The notes under the pieces were generated by a model. That model did no database searches. It saw nothing but the letters and a program-made list of their open reading frames with translations, and was not told the origin of the DNA. This document shows, piece after piece, positions 7,123-15,746 of a stretch of 37,480 bases of DNA. Source of the stretch: JADFUS01 sp964600025 (GTDB lineage Bacteria > Bacteroidota > Bacteroidia > Bacteroidales > Rikenellaceae); NCBI GenBank assembly GCA_964600025.1, contig CAZRHJ010000014.1, positions 1 to 37,480 on the forward strand, read 5' to 3'. Position 1 is the first letter of the stretch. Each line of letters begins with the position of its first letter. Made by a program: the position numbers and the translations under genes.

Positions 7123-10071
7123 TTATTTGTTTAATTTCTTAGCTTGTTTCTTGATGTAGTCGTAAGCAACAGTTGTTGCAACGAATACAGAAGAGTAAGT
7201 ACCAATCAAGATACCAAATGTAAGTGCGAAGATAAATCCACGGATAACCTCGCCACCAAACAAGAATATAGCGATAAGTACAACCAATGTACTACCAGAA
7301 GTATTTGCTGTACGAGCAAGTGTAGAGTTGATAGCACTATTGATATTATCTTTTATATCACGTTTAGGGAACAATGTTTTGTATTCACGGATACGGTCAA
7401 AGATAATCACAGTATCGTTGATAGAATAACCAATGATAGTCAAGATAGCAGCAATAAACGCTTGGTTAATATCAAGGTCGAAAGGAAGAATACCCCACAA
7501 CAATGAGAACAAACCAATAGTTACAAAAGCATCGTGGAACAAAGAAACAACGCCACCTAATGCCCAAGCCAAACCGCTAAATCTTACAACTATATATAGT
7601 CCAATAGCAATCAAACTAAAAAATATAGCGATATAAGCGTTTACAGTAGTATCGTGAGCAATACTTGGACCAACTTTGTCCGAAGACAGAATACCATACT
7701 CGTTGATGTTTGTAGTAAATTCAAGCAATGACAATTCTTGTTCGTACAAAGGAAGAAGTTGTTTGTACAACATCTCATTAATTTCGTCTGTTACGGTTTC
7801 GCCTTCTTCTGCATATTTGTATTGAGTAGTGATACGCATCTGAGTTTCGTCACCAAATTGTTTAACCTCCAAACCAGAAGTAAATGCTTGGTTTTGTGCA
7901 AGAGCTGCACGAACGTCGTTAGCTAAAACTTTTTGGTCAAAACGTACAACATAGCTTCTACCACCAGAGAAATCAACACCATAGCTCAAACCTCTAACTG
8001 CCAAAGACAGAATAGAAACAGAAATAAGAATTGTAGAGATGATATAAGTAATTTTTCTTTTTGACATAAAGTCAATATGAACATTTTTAAGGAAGTCTCT
8101 TGTGATAGAGTTCCAGAATGCAACAGATTTACCTTTTTCAATTTTTGTAGCAAGAATTAATCTTGTAATGAAAATTGCACAGAACAATGAAGTGATGATA
8201 CCAACGATAAGCGTTGTAGCAAAACCTTGAACTGGACCAGAACCAAATACAAACAACACAAGACCAGTGATGAATGTAGTTGTGTTACCGTCAATAATTG
8301 CAGAGTAAGCATTTTTGAAACCGTCTTTCATTGCTTCCGATAACATTTTACCAGCAGCAAGTTCTTCTTTGATACGCTCGTAGATAATAACGTTAGCATC
8401 TACCGCCATACCCATAGTAAGCACGATACCAGCGATACCCGGCAAAGTAAGCACAGCACCAAACGATGCAAGAATACCAAACAAGAAGAATAAGTTTGCG
8501 ATAAGTGCAACACTTGCAACCATACCAGCAGTAGAGTAGAAGAATATCATATATACCAATACCAATATGAACGCCAAAATAAATGAGAACATACCAGCAG
8601 ATATAGATTCTTGACCCAAAGAAGGACCTACAACAGCCTCTTGGATAATTTGTGCAGGAGCAGGAAGTTTACCAGATTTAAGCACGTTAGCTAAGTCGGT
8701 AGCTTCTGTAAATGTAAAATCACCTGTGATAGAAGAACGACCACCAGTAATTTCTCCGTTTACACGAGGAGCAGAATAAACATATCCGTCAAGAGCAATA
8801 GCAATAAATCTACCAACGTTGTCGCCAGTCATTTTAGCCCATTCTCTTGCACCTTGTGGGTTCATAATCATAGAAACCTCAGCAGTAGAACCGTATTGAG
8901 AATACTCAGGACGAGCCTCAGTAACTGCACCACCGTCTAATTTTGGTTTACCGTCTTTGCTTTCTACTTTTACAGCATAAAGTTCATATACAGGAGAGCC
9001 TTCTTCAACTGATTTAACGCTCCACATAAATTTAAGTGTACGAGGCAAAAGAGATTTGATTTGAGGCATAGCAAGTATTCTCGAAACCTCAGCAGTGTCT
9101 TTTGCAGAAACATAACCTACAACAGGAGAGTCGTAAGGGTTACCAGTTTGATCAACCAATGGTTGAACCATTGCAAAGAAAGGATTTTCTTTTGCTAATT
9201 CGTCAATTTTAGTTGAGTCAGCAACGTTTTTCAAAAGTTCGTTTTCTTCTTCCTTAGCGTTTTCTGTATTTTCTGTTTTTTCAGTACTTTCAGTTGCTTT
9301 TTGGATTTGAGCATAACGAGCATTTACGTTTTGGAACAATGGGAATACTTCTTGATTAGTATAAACAGACCAAAACTCCAAAGATGCAGTTCCTTGAAGA
9401 AGTTTTCTAACACGTGCAGGTTCTTTAACGCCTGGAAGTTCAACCAAAATACGTCCGTTTTCCAAACGTTGGATATTTGGCTGAGTAACACCGAAACGGT
9501 CGATACGGTTAGTCAAAACGTTAAAAGAGTTTGCGATAGCACTTTCTGAACTTGTTCTTAAAACTTTTACTACTTCGGCGTTAGTAGAAGAAGGAGTAAT
9601 AGATTCTCTAAGGTCGTAAGTTGAGAAAATACTGCTAAGTTTAGCGTTTGGAGCAATTTCTTCGAATGCCTCAGCAAACAATGAAATAAAATCTTTTGTT
9701 GAATTTTTTTGTCTTTCAGTAGCAAGTTTAATTGCTTCGTTGAATGATTCGTCTCTACTGTTGTCCGAAAGAGCAACAATTACATCTTTTACTGAAATTT
9801 GAAGCGTTACGTTCATACCGCCACGAAGGTCAAGACCAAGATTAATTTCTTTGTCTTTTGCCTCCATATAAGTGTAATCAATAAAACCTAAGTTGTAAAC
9901 AACTTCGTTTTTCATTGAATCAAGGTAAGCAGCCTCTACGGCAGGATTACCAGCGGCAATTTCACGTGCTTTGTTTTCTACATTTTTCGTTACGAGTGTA
10001 AACGAAAGCTGGTACAAACAAGCAATCGCTAATACTGACGCAAGAAATTTAATAGCACCTTTGTTTTGCAT
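7123..10071 (-). CDS. secDF: Fused protein translocase subunit SecDF
   Basis: A 982-residue fusion of SecD and SecF, the proton-driven accessory of the SecYEG translocon that pulls exported proteins into the periplasm. The SecD half carries INLGLDLRGGMNVTL after the first helix, a large periplasmic region, then the six-helix block with MAVDANVIIYERIKEELAAG. The SecF half begins near residue 660 with NVHIDFMSKRKITY and holds YGVDFSGGRSYVV and SINDTVIIFDRIREY. A low-complexity stretch rich in Glu, Thr and Asn (around residues 255-280) in the periplasmic loop looks like a flexible insertion. Fusion is the usual form in Bacteroidota. The gene is monocistronic, with its own promoter and terminator. 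Confidence 0.97.
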   Translation of the reverse strand: MQNKGAIKFLASVLAIACLYQLSFTLVTKNVENKAREIAAGNPAVEAAYLDSMKNEVVYNLGFIDYTYMEAKDKEINLGLDLRGGMNVTLQISVKDVIVALSDNSRDESFNEAIKLATERQKNSTKDFISLFAEAFEEIAPNAKLSSIFSTYDLRESITPSSTNAEVVKVLRTSSESAIANSFNVLTNRIDRFGVTQPNIQRLENGRILVELPGVKEPARVRKLLQGTASLEFWSVYTNQEVFPLFQNVNARYAQIQKATESTEKTENTENAKEEENELLKNVADSTKIDELAKENPFFAMVQPLVDQTGNPYDSPVVGYVSAKDTAEVSRILAMPQIKSLLPRTLKFMWSVKSVEEGSPVYELYAVKVESKDGKPKLDGGAVTEARPEYSQYGSTAEVSMIMNPQGAREWAKMTGDNVGRFIAIALDGYVYSAPRVNGEITGGRSSITGDFTFTEATDLANVLKSGKLPAPAQIIQEAVVGPSLGQESISAGMFSFILAFILVLVYMIFFYSTAGMVASVALIANLFFLFGILASFGAVLTLPGIAGIVLTMGMAVDANVIIYERIKEELAAGKMLSEAMKDGFKNAYSAIIDGNTTTFITGLVLFVFGSGPVQGFATTLIVGIITSLFCAIFITRLILATKIEKGKSVAFWNSITRDFLKNVHIDFMSKRKITYIISTILISVSILSLAVRGLSYGVDFSGGRSYVVRFDQKVLANDVRAALAQNQAFTSGLEVKQFGDETQMRITTQYKYAEEGETVTDEINEMLYKQLLPLYEQELSLLEFTTNINEYGILSSDKVGPSIAHDTTVNAYIAIFFSLIAIGLYIVVRFSGLAWALGGVVSLFHDAFVTIGLFSLLWGILPFDLDINQAFIAAILTIIGYSINDTVIIFDRIREYKTLFPKRDIKDNINSAINSTLARTANTSGSTLVVLIAIFLFGGEVIRGFIFALTFGILIGTYSSVFVATTVAYDYIKKQAKKLNK

Positions 10072-10121
10072 TTTACTAATTATTTATATTTAACATTTAT
10101 TTATATTATCAAATAGACGTG

Positions 10122-10152
10122 CAAATATAAGTTTTTTAGTCAAATAATCAAA
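10122..10152 (-). promoter_or_regulatory. Promoter of secDF
   Basis: Read on the minus strand: TTTG (10152-10149), exactly 19 bases, then TATATTTG (10129-10122). This is a full match to the Bacteroidota consensus and lies about 50 bases before the secDF start codon. Confidence 0.75.
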
Positions 10153-10198
10153 CAATATTATTCATTATTATATAACATTGCCTAAAAAAATAATAAAA

Positions 10199-10230
10199 TT
10201 TGCTGTTTTTTCCTTTTAATACTACCTTTG
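10199..10230 (+). promoter_or_regulatory. Promoter of the ABC-F gene
   Basis: TTTG at 10199-10202, a 20-base spacer and TACCTTTG at 10223-10230. Transcription would start about 20 bases before the ATG at 10257. Confidence 0.7.
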
Positions 10231-10256
10231 TCCCCATAATTTAAGCACTACAAAAT

Positions 10257-12119
10257 ATGGTACCATATATCCAGTTAGAAAATATTTCAAAATCTTTTGG
10301 GGATTTAGTCCTTTATAATGATATTAACCTTACTTTGGCACAAGGGGATCATTCTGCCTTAATTGCCAAAAATGGAGCAGGTAAAACCACTCTTTTGAAT
10401 ATCATCTCTGGCAAAGAATCTGCCACAAGTGGTAAGGTTACTTACACAAAAGATATTACTATTGGGTTTTTGGAGCAAAATCCACAGTTTGATAGTGGAA
10501 TTAGTGTTTTGGAGGCTGTTTTTCATAGCTCATCGCCGCTTATGCAGTGTGTCAAAGACTACGAAAAAGCTATGGAGAGTGGAGATGAAAAACTTATTGC
10601 ACAGGCAATCGAAAAAATGGACTCTGTGAATGGTTGGGAAGTTGAATCTACTGCAAAATCTGTACTTACTCAGCTCAAAATCAAAGACCTAAGTCAGGAT
10701 TGTGCGACACTTTCGGGAGGGCAGAAAAAACGACTTGCACTTGCTGTTTTGTTGATAGACAATCCAGATGTTTTGATTTTGGACGAGCCGACCAACCACC
10801 TTGATATGCAGATGGCAACTTGGTTGGAGGAATATTTGCTCAAAACTGGCAAAACACTTTTGATGATTACCCACGACAGATATTTTTTGGATAGAGTGTG
10901 TAATAAAATATACGAAATAGACCAAAAACAAATTTATGCCTACGACGGCAATTATACAGACTTTATGATGCAACGTGAGGAGCGAATAGAGCAGTTTAAT
11001 GCCCAAAAAGACAAGGCTCAGAATATTTATGCTCGTGAGTTGGAGTGGATGCGACGTATGCCACAAGCTCGTGGAACAAAACAAAAATACCGTAAGGAAG
11101 CATTCTACAAAACCAAAGAAGTTGCATTTCAAACTCGTGATGACAACAAAATCAAAATAAATGCTTCGTCTGCACGTCTTGGCACGAAAATTTTTGTCGC
11201 AAATAATATATCTAAATCTTTTGATGACAAGATAATTCTAAAAGATTTTTCTTATACATTTTCTCGTTTCGAAAGAATGGGAATAATTGGTAAAAATGGT
11301 AGCGGAAAAAGTACATTTTTGAATATTTTGACTGGTGGAAAATCCATTGATAGTGGAGTTTTGGAGCTTGGCGAAACAGTACGTTTTGGCTATTATCATC
11401 AGCAGGAAGACAAGTTTGACGAGAGCAAAAGAGTAATAGATATTATATCGGATATTGCTGAGGTTGTGGGAGTTGGAACTAATTCCGTTACAGCTTCTCA
11501 GTTGTTAAATCAATTTTTGTTTACTGGTGATTCTCAATACAACTTAGTGGCAAAACTTAGTGGTGGCGAACGCCGAAGACTCTATTTGCTTTCTATTCTA
11601 ATCCAAAACCCAAATTTCTTGATTTTGGACGAGCCTACCAACGATTTAGATATTGTTACTTTGGGCGTTTTGGAGCAGTGGTTGGAGAGTTTTGAGGGTT
11701 GTTTGCTTGTGGTTTCGCACGATAGATTTTTTATGGACAAGGTTGTTGATAATCTTATGGTTTTTGAGGGAGATGGCAAAATTAATTTCTTTGCCGGAAA
11801 TTATACCCAATACTGCAATGACTTGTACGACAAAAAACAAATTGAAAACACTGCCAAAGAAAATGTCAAACCAAAAGTTGATTACCGAAACAAAGAAAAT
11901 CAAAAACAAAAGTTGAGTTTCAAAGAAAAGCAAGAATTTGAGAAGTTAGAAAAGGAAATAGAAGTCTTGGAAAACCTCAAAAAACAGATTGAAGAAGATA
12001 TGAGTAGTGGCACTTTGTCTGCCGACAAAATATCTGAATTGTCCCAAAAATATAGCGAATTGTCCGACGAATTAGACGAAAAAAGTTTTAGATGGTTGGA
12101 GCTTAGCGAAAAGGCTTAA
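10257..12119 (+). CDS. ABC-F family ribosome-associated ATPase, Uup-like
   Basis: A 620-residue protein with two ABC ATPase domains and no membrane segment. Domain 1: Walker A AKNGAGKTT near residue 40, signature LSGGQKKR, Walker B VLILDEPTNHLD. Domain 2: Walker A GKNGSGKST, signature LSGGERRR, Walker B FLILDEPTNDLD. The linker between them is helical and basic (ARELEWMRRMPQARGTKQKYRKEAFYK), as in factors that reach into the ribosomal E site. A charged coiled coil of about 90 residues ends the protein, which points to the Uup branch. These proteins act on stalled or assembling ribosomes. The stop codon overlaps that of the convergent riboflavin kinase gene. Confidence 0.9.
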   Translation: MVPYIQLENISKSFGDLVLYNDINLTLAQGDHSALIAKNGAGKTTLLNIISGKESATSGKVTYTKDITIGFLEQNPQFDSGISVLEAVFHSSSPLMQCVKDYEKAMESGDEKLIAQAIEKMDSVNGWEVESTAKSVLTQLKIKDLSQDCATLSGGQKKRLALAVLLIDNPDVLILDEPTNHLDMQMATWLEEYLLKTGKTLLMITHDRYFLDRVCNKIYEIDQKQIYAYDGNYTDFMMQREERIEQFNAQKDKAQNIYARELEWMRRMPQARGTKQKYRKEAFYKTKEVAFQTRDDNKIKINASSARLGTKIFVANNISKSFDDKIILKDFSYTFSRFERMGIIGKNGSGKSTFLNILTGGKSIDSGVLELGETVRFGYYHQQEDKFDESKRVIDIISDIAEVVGVGTNSVTASQLLNQFLFTGDSQYNLVAKLSGGERRRLYLLSILIQNPNFLILDEPTNDLDIVTLGVLEQWLESFEGCLLVVSHDRFFMDKVVDNLMVFEGDGKINFFAGNYTQYCNDLYDKKQIENTAKENVKPKVDYRNKENQKQKLSFKEKQEFEKLEKEIEVLENLKKQIEEDMSSGTLSADKISELSQKYSELSDELDEKSFRWLELSEKA

Positions 12120-12475
12120 AAATACTTTTTTGCCTCTTCAATATCTTTCTTAATTTGGGTTTTTAGTTCTTCAAAAGACCCAAATTTTTGTTCTTTACGC
12201 AAAAACTCATTCAAACAAACGCTTATTTCTTTGCCATAAATATCTTTGTCAAAATCAAATATATGTATTTCAATAAGTGGATTTTTGCCTCCTATTGTAG
12301 GTTTTATGCCGTAGTTTGCTATTGCGTTGTAGCGAGTTCCTTGGTAGTCAATATTTGCAACATATACCCCAAAACAAATATCTAATGGATTGTTTACTAC
12401 CAAATTAGCAGTTCTAAATCCAAATTCTTTGCCCAATCCATTACCTTTTACAACTATTCCAGAATATTTTTGCAT
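12116..12475 (-). CDS. Stand-alone riboflavin kinase (flavokinase domain only)
   Basis: A 119-residue protein from the ATG at 12473-12475; a TTG three codons earlier is less likely. It covers a whole flavokinase domain, which phosphorylates riboflavin to FMN: GNGLGKEFGFRTANL, GVYVANI, NYGIKPTIGG, IEIHIFDFDKDIYG with the presumed catalytic Glu69, and a C-terminal helix. Bacterial RibF is normally about 310 residues, with an N-terminal FAD synthetase domain that is absent here. The usual PTAN motif reads RTAN (Thr22-Ala-Asn24): the metal/nucleotide-contacting Thr and Asn are kept but Pro is lost. No remnant of the missing domain is visible upstream, where the divergent merR begins 49 bases away. 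Confidence 0.85.
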   Translation of the reverse strand: MQKYSGIVVKGNGLGKEFGFRTANLVVNNPLDICFGVYVANIDYQGTRYNAIANYGIKPTIGGKNPLIEIHIFDFDKDIYGKEISVCLNEFLRKEQKFGSFEELKTQIKKDIEEAKKYF

Positions 12476-12499
12476 TACGTCCAAAATTTATTATATTTG
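12469..12499 (+). promoter_or_regulatory. Promoter of the merR-nif3-zinc ribbon operon
   Basis: TTTG at 12469-12472, 19 bases, TATATTTG at 12492-12499: a full consensus match. The -33 box lies inside the start region of the divergent riboflavin kinase gene. Confidence 0.75.
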
Positions 12500-12505
12500 T
12501 GCTTA

Positions 12506-12513
12506 CAAAGTTA
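12506..12513 (-). promoter_or_regulatory. -7 promoter box for the riboflavin kinase gene
   Basis: TAACTTTG on the minus strand, 30 bases upstream of the kinase ATG and only six bases from the opposing merR -7 box. No convincing upstream TTTG was found. Confidence 0.45.
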
Positions 12514-12524
12514 CTCAAAATATT

Positions 12525-12893
12525 ATGACTCAGGAAAAATTTTATTATAATATTTCTGACTTGGAAGAGATGTTTGGTTTGTCTGCCCATACAATTAGGT
12601 TTTGGGAAAAAGAAATAGAATATCTTAACCCCCCAAGGCTCAACGGAATAAGACAATATACTCGCAAAGATGTTGAGAGAATGCGTACGGTATATCATCT
12701 TATCAAAGAAAAAGGCTTGAAGATTAAATCCGTAAACGAACATCTAAAAACCAAAAACGTTGATAGTGTACATATTAATGCCGAAGTGGTCGAAAGATTA
12801 GAAAAAATCAAATCATCTCTTCTCCAAACTATCTTGCTTTTGGAAAGTAGTAGTGATGATATTTTAGTATCTGACTTTGACGATAATAATTAA
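12525..12893 (+). CDS. MerR family transcriptional regulator
   Basis: A 122-residue protein from the ATG at 12525. The open frame extends 45 codons further upstream, but that stretch runs through the promoter and the divergent gene, so I reject it. The N-terminal winged helix is clear: FYYNISDLEEMFGLSAHTIRFWEKEI with the helix-turn-helix, then LNGIRQYTRKDVERMRTVYHLIKEKGLKIKSVNEHL. A short helical tail follows in place of an effector domain, and no cysteine suitable for metal sensing is present. It heads an operon with a Nif3-family gene and a zinc-ribbon gene, an arrangement I recall from other Bacteroidales. Its target is unknown; its own shared promoter with the riboflavin kinase gene is a candidate. 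Confidence 0.88.
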   Translation: MTQEKFYYNISDLEEMFGLSAHTIRFWEKEIEYLNPPRLNGIRQYTRKDVERMRTVYHLIKEKGLKIKSVNEHLKTKNVDSVHINAEVVERLEKIKSSLLQTILLLESSSDDILVSDFDDNN

Positions 12894-12902
12894 TTTCTTA
12901 TT

Positions 12903-14009
12903 ATGCCTAAATTACATCAAATAATACAGTTAATCGAAAATTTTGCTCCTAAATCCTATCAAGAAAGCTATGATAATAGTGGTTTGTTGGTAGGCGAAAT
13001 GAGTAGCGAAATAAATGGAGCGTTACTATGCTTAGATATTACAGAGGAGATAATAGACGAGGCAGTGGAGCGAAATTGTAACCTTATAATCTCGCATCAC
13101 CCTCTGGTTTTCAAAGCAATAAAGCGTTTTTCAAAAGACACTTACATAAATCGTTGTTTGCACAAAGCCATAAAAAATGATATTGCTTTGTATTGTTGTC
13201 ATACAAATATTGATAGTGTGCGTGGTGGAGTTTCTTTCAAAATTGCCGAAAGACTTAATCTCAAAAATCCCAAAGTATTATCGCCAATCCAAAATGATTT
13301 TGTAAAACTTGTTGTGTTTGCACCAGTCGAAAACTATGTAGAGGTTGCAGATGCTATGTGCGAAATGGGTGGCGGAGCAATAGGTAATTATGATAATTGT
13401 TCGTTTGCTTGTGATGGAATAGGTACATTTAGGGGCAACACTGCTTCTAATCCAGCCATTGGTAATGTGGGCGAGATAACAAGCGTAAATGAACGCCGAA
13501 TAGAGGTAATTATTCCTCGACACAAGGTAGTAGCAGCTATGCAAAAGGTTCGTAGTGTTCACCCTTACGAGGAGGTTGGGTATGATGTTTATCCACTTAT
13601 AAATAGCAATCCTGATGTTGGACTTGGAGTTGTTGGCACTCTCGAAAAACCTATGAGTACTACTGATTTTTTGAGTTTTGTAGCCCAAAGATTGGATTGT
13701 AAAGTCATTAGACACAGTCAAATAATCAAGAATGAAATATCCAAAGTTGCTCTTTGTGGAGGTTCTGGCTCGGAGTTTGTTTCGAAAGCAATTTCACAGA
13801 AAGCAGATATATATTTGACAGCCGATTTCAAATATCACGACTTTTTTGTAGAAAAAAACCTTATAACAATAGCCGATATTGGGCATTTTGAGGGAGAAAA
13901 ATACACATTAGGTATTTTTTATGATATTATTTCGAAAAAAATGCCTAACTTTGCAATTCATTGTACAAACAAAGAACAAAATCCTATAAACTATTTTATT
14001 GCTAAATAG
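12903..14009 (+). CDS. Nif3-like dinuclear metal centre hexameric protein
   Basis: A 368-residue cytoplasmic protein. The metal-binding landmarks are ISHHPLVFKAIKRF (near residues 63-76), CHTNIDSVRGG and, near the end, IADIGHFEGEKY, which supply the His, Asp and Glu ligands of the dinuclear site. Short members of the family have about 250 residues; the extra 110 in the middle (from about residue 130, including RRIEVIIPRHKVVAAMQKVRSVHPYEEVGYDVYPL) form the PII/CutA-like insert of YqfO-type proteins. The family is often called GTP cyclohydrolase I type 2 without firm evidence, so I avoid that name. It starts nine bases after merR and is followed within two bases by the zinc-ribbon gene. Confidence 0.88.
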   Translation: MPKLHQIIQLIENFAPKSYQESYDNSGLLVGEMSSEINGALLCLDITEEIIDEAVERNCNLIISHHPLVFKAIKRFSKDTYINRCLHKAIKNDIALYCCHTNIDSVRGGVSFKIAERLNLKNPKVLSPIQNDFVKLVVFAPVENYVEVADAMCEMGGGAIGNYDNCSFACDGIGTFRGNTASNPAIGNVGEITSVNERRIEVIIPRHKVVAAMQKVRSVHPYEEVGYDVYPLINSNPDVGLGVVGTLEKPMSTTDFLSFVAQRLDCKVIRHSQIIKNEISKVALCGGSGSEFVSKAISQKADIYLTADFKYHDFFVEKNLITIADIGHFEGEKYTLGIFYDIISKKMPNFAIHCTNKEQNPINYFIAK

Positions 14010-14011
14010 AT

Positions 14012-14779
14012 ATGACAAATACTGCAAAACAAAATGTAGCTTCGGACTACACAACAGAACAAAAAATCGTTTTTTTATATGACCTTCAAAAATTGGAGTC
14101 AAAAATTGACGAGATTAACTTTATAAAAGGTGAGTTACCAGCTGAGGTTGCAGACCTTGAAGACGAAGTAGAAGGTCTTAAAACAAGAATTGCTAATCTT
14201 GTTGCTAAGATTGACGAGTTGAGCAAAGCTTCAAAAGCCTCAAAAGAAAGTATCGAAGAATCAAAATCTCTTATCAAAAAATATAGCGAACAACAAAACA
14301 GTGTTCGTAACAATAGAGAGTTTGAGTCAATTAGCAAAGAAATTGAATATCAAGAATTAGAGATTGAACTTGCAGAAAAACACATTAAAGAGTTTTCTGT
14401 TGAGGTTAAAGATAAAAAATCAAAAATAGAAATTGAGAAAGCTAAACTTGCTGACAAAGAACTTTCATTGAAAGAAAAACAACAAGAATTGGCGAAAATC
14501 GACGAAGAAACAGCAGGTGAAATTGCTGAACTTGAAGCAAAAGCAAAAGTCCTATCTGCAAAAATTGAAGATAGACTGCTTAACGCATTCAATAAAATTC
14601 GTGCAAATATGAAAAACGGTGTTGCTGTTGCTACCGTTAAACGTAATGCTTGTGGTGGCTGTTTCAACCGTATCCCACCTCAAAGACAGTTGGATATTAG
14701 AATGAGCAAAAAAGTCATTGTATGTGAGTATTGTGGTAGAATCTTGGTTTCAGACTTACTTGAAGACTCTGCTGAATAA
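14012..14779 (+). CDS. Coiled-coil protein with C-terminal C4 zinc ribbon (DUF164 family)
   Basis: A 255-residue protein. Residues from about 25 to 190 are a nearly continuous charged coiled coil. The C terminus holds a zinc ribbon with two cysteine pairs, CGGC (NACGGCFNRIPPQRQ) and CEYC (VIVCEYCGRILV). This layout defines the zf-RING_7/DUF164 family, which in other bacteria has been linked to nucleic acid or RNA-related roles without a settled function. It follows the Nif3-family gene by two bases, and the pairing of these two genes recurs widely, suggesting a shared but undefined task. A strong terminator follows. Confidence 0.88.
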   Translation: MTNTAKQNVASDYTTEQKIVFLYDLQKLESKIDEINFIKGELPAEVADLEDEVEGLKTRIANLVAKIDELSKASKASKESIEESKSLIKKYSEQQNSVRNNREFESISKEIEYQELEIELAEKHIKEFSVEVKDKKSKIEIEKAKLADKELSLKEKQQELAKIDEETAGEIAELEAKAKVLSAKIEDRLLNAFNKIRANMKNGVAVATVKRNACGGCFNRIPPQRQLDIRMSKKVIVCEYCGRILVSDLLEDSAE

Positions 14780-14796
14780 GCATTTGCTATAATCTT

Positions 14797-14834
14797 AAAG
14801 TCCCAAATATCTCAGATATTTGGGACTTTTTTTT
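14797..14834 (+). terminator. Rho-independent terminator of the merR operon
   Basis: A 14-base perfect stem (14797-14810 with 14816-14829) around the loop CTCAG, followed by eight T. It lies 18 bases after the zinc-ribbon gene stop. Confidence 0.9.
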
Positions 14835-14893
14835 GCAAACTCAATTATTACTTAATTTCTGTTATTAGTGGACTGAACTAAGTCAAAATAAAA

Positions 14894-14935
14894 TTCCCTA
14901 TACCCCGAGGGGTATAGGGAACGGGTCTAAGACCC
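14894..14935 (-). terminator. Two tandem GC-rich hairpins after the histidine-rich Spy-like gene
   Basis: TTCCCTATACCCC (14894-14906) pairs perfectly with 14909-14921 across two bases; immediately beside it GGGTCT (14923-14928) pairs with AGACCC (14930-14935). Read on the minus strand the pair follows the Spy-like stop by about 30 bases and is followed by AATTTTATTTT, so it can terminate that gene. It is strikingly GC-rich for this region. Confidence 0.6.
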
Positions 14936-14964
14936 CCTAAAAACACTTATGAAAAAACCATATT

Positions 14965-15588
14965 TTATTTGCTGTTTTGGTGCTTGTGTTCTCCACTGTG
15001 CTTATGTTGGTTTGCAGCTTGTGGAAAGTGAGCATCTTTGTTAAAGCGTTGATTTCTATGGCTTCTGATATTTCCTTTTGTATCAAATTTCATACCATTG
15101 TGCAAATTATTTCTGTGAAAATTCATTTTTCTATGATTTCCGAACAATGATTGAATTTGTTTAGGGTTCAGGATTTTTTTGAATTGGTTAAAATATTTCT
15201 TTTTCAAATCAAGCATTTTTTGTTGATTCTCAAATCTTTTTTCCATTCTATCCATTATTTCTTTATCTGTTTTGGCTTCTACTTTTGCATTTTTTTGTCT
15301 TTCGCTACGCAAAGCCTTCATATCCTCCATATACTTATTGTATATAGGTTCAAATTTTAGAGTTGTTGCGTCGTCCATCATCAATCTTTGCTTCACCATT
15401 TGAGTGTGTCGTTTTTGGAACTCCTCACTATTCATTTTGTTTGCGTGTTGGTGAGCTACTTGTTTTTTTGCTCCAACTTGTTGGTGTTGATGTTTTCTTT
15501 GTGTGTTTGTTGCTGTTTGTTGTTGTGCAAATACATTCGCAAATCCCATAGAGGCAATAATTGCCAAAATCATCATTTTTGTTTTCAT
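14965..15588 (-). CDS. Histidine-rich Spy/CpxP-like periplasmic protein
   Basis: A 207-residue exported protein with a signal peptide (MKTKMMILAIIASMGFANVFAQ, cut near residue 21). The centre (about residues 50-150) is a charged helical domain with MDDATTLKFEPIYNKYMEDM and FKKILNPKQIQSLF. These two blocks align with MDKATKEKFIPLYREYMQKV and FREFLSPRQLHKIY in the Spy-like protein at 16802-17242, so the two are paralogues. Both termini are rich in histidine (RKHQHQQ near the start, HKHSGEHKHQNSK at the end), which could bind transition metals. It is divergent from the ECF sigma gene. Spy/CpxP relatives are envelope stress chaperones or sensors; that role is inferred here. Confidence 0.65.
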   Translation of the reverse strand: MKTKMMILAIIASMGFANVFAQQQTATNTQRKHQHQQVGAKKQVAHQHANKMNSEEFQKRHTQMVKQRLMMDDATTLKFEPIYNKYMEDMKALRSERQKNAKVEAKTDKEIMDRMEKRFENQQKMLDLKKKYFNQFKKILNPKQIQSLFGNHRKMNFHRNNLHNGMKFDTKGNIRSHRNQRFNKDAHFPQAANQHKHSGEHKHQNSK

Positions 15589-15718
15589 AATTTATTATTG
15601 TTTAATTATTAATATTTTCTTTTTAAGGTTTGGGCTTATAAGCGTTTCTAATTGTAAGATGTGGTTTTTTGTAGAAAGTTAAATTTAAAAATGATTTTTT
15701 TTTAATTTTTAATTTTTA

Positions 15719-15726
15719 TATCTTTG
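15719..15726 (+). promoter_or_regulatory. -7 promoter box upstream of the ECF sigma operon
   Basis: TATCTTTG matches TAnnTTTG. If used, the sigma factor mRNA would have a leader of about 190 bases containing all of repeat copy C. No good TTTG is present at the -33 position, where the sequence is a run of T and A. Confidence 0.4.
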
Positions 15727-15746
15727 TATTGCGAGGATTTACAAGT

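Noticed and set aside
9570..9779. Leucine-rich open frame within secDF
   Set aside because: It is an alternative reading frame of the secDF coding sequence, with no start context and low complexity.
12390..12524. A 45-codon N-terminal extension of the MerR protein
   Set aside because: It passes through the promoter and the divergent riboflavin kinase gene. The helix-turn-helix begins just after the ATG at 12525, as in other MerR proteins.
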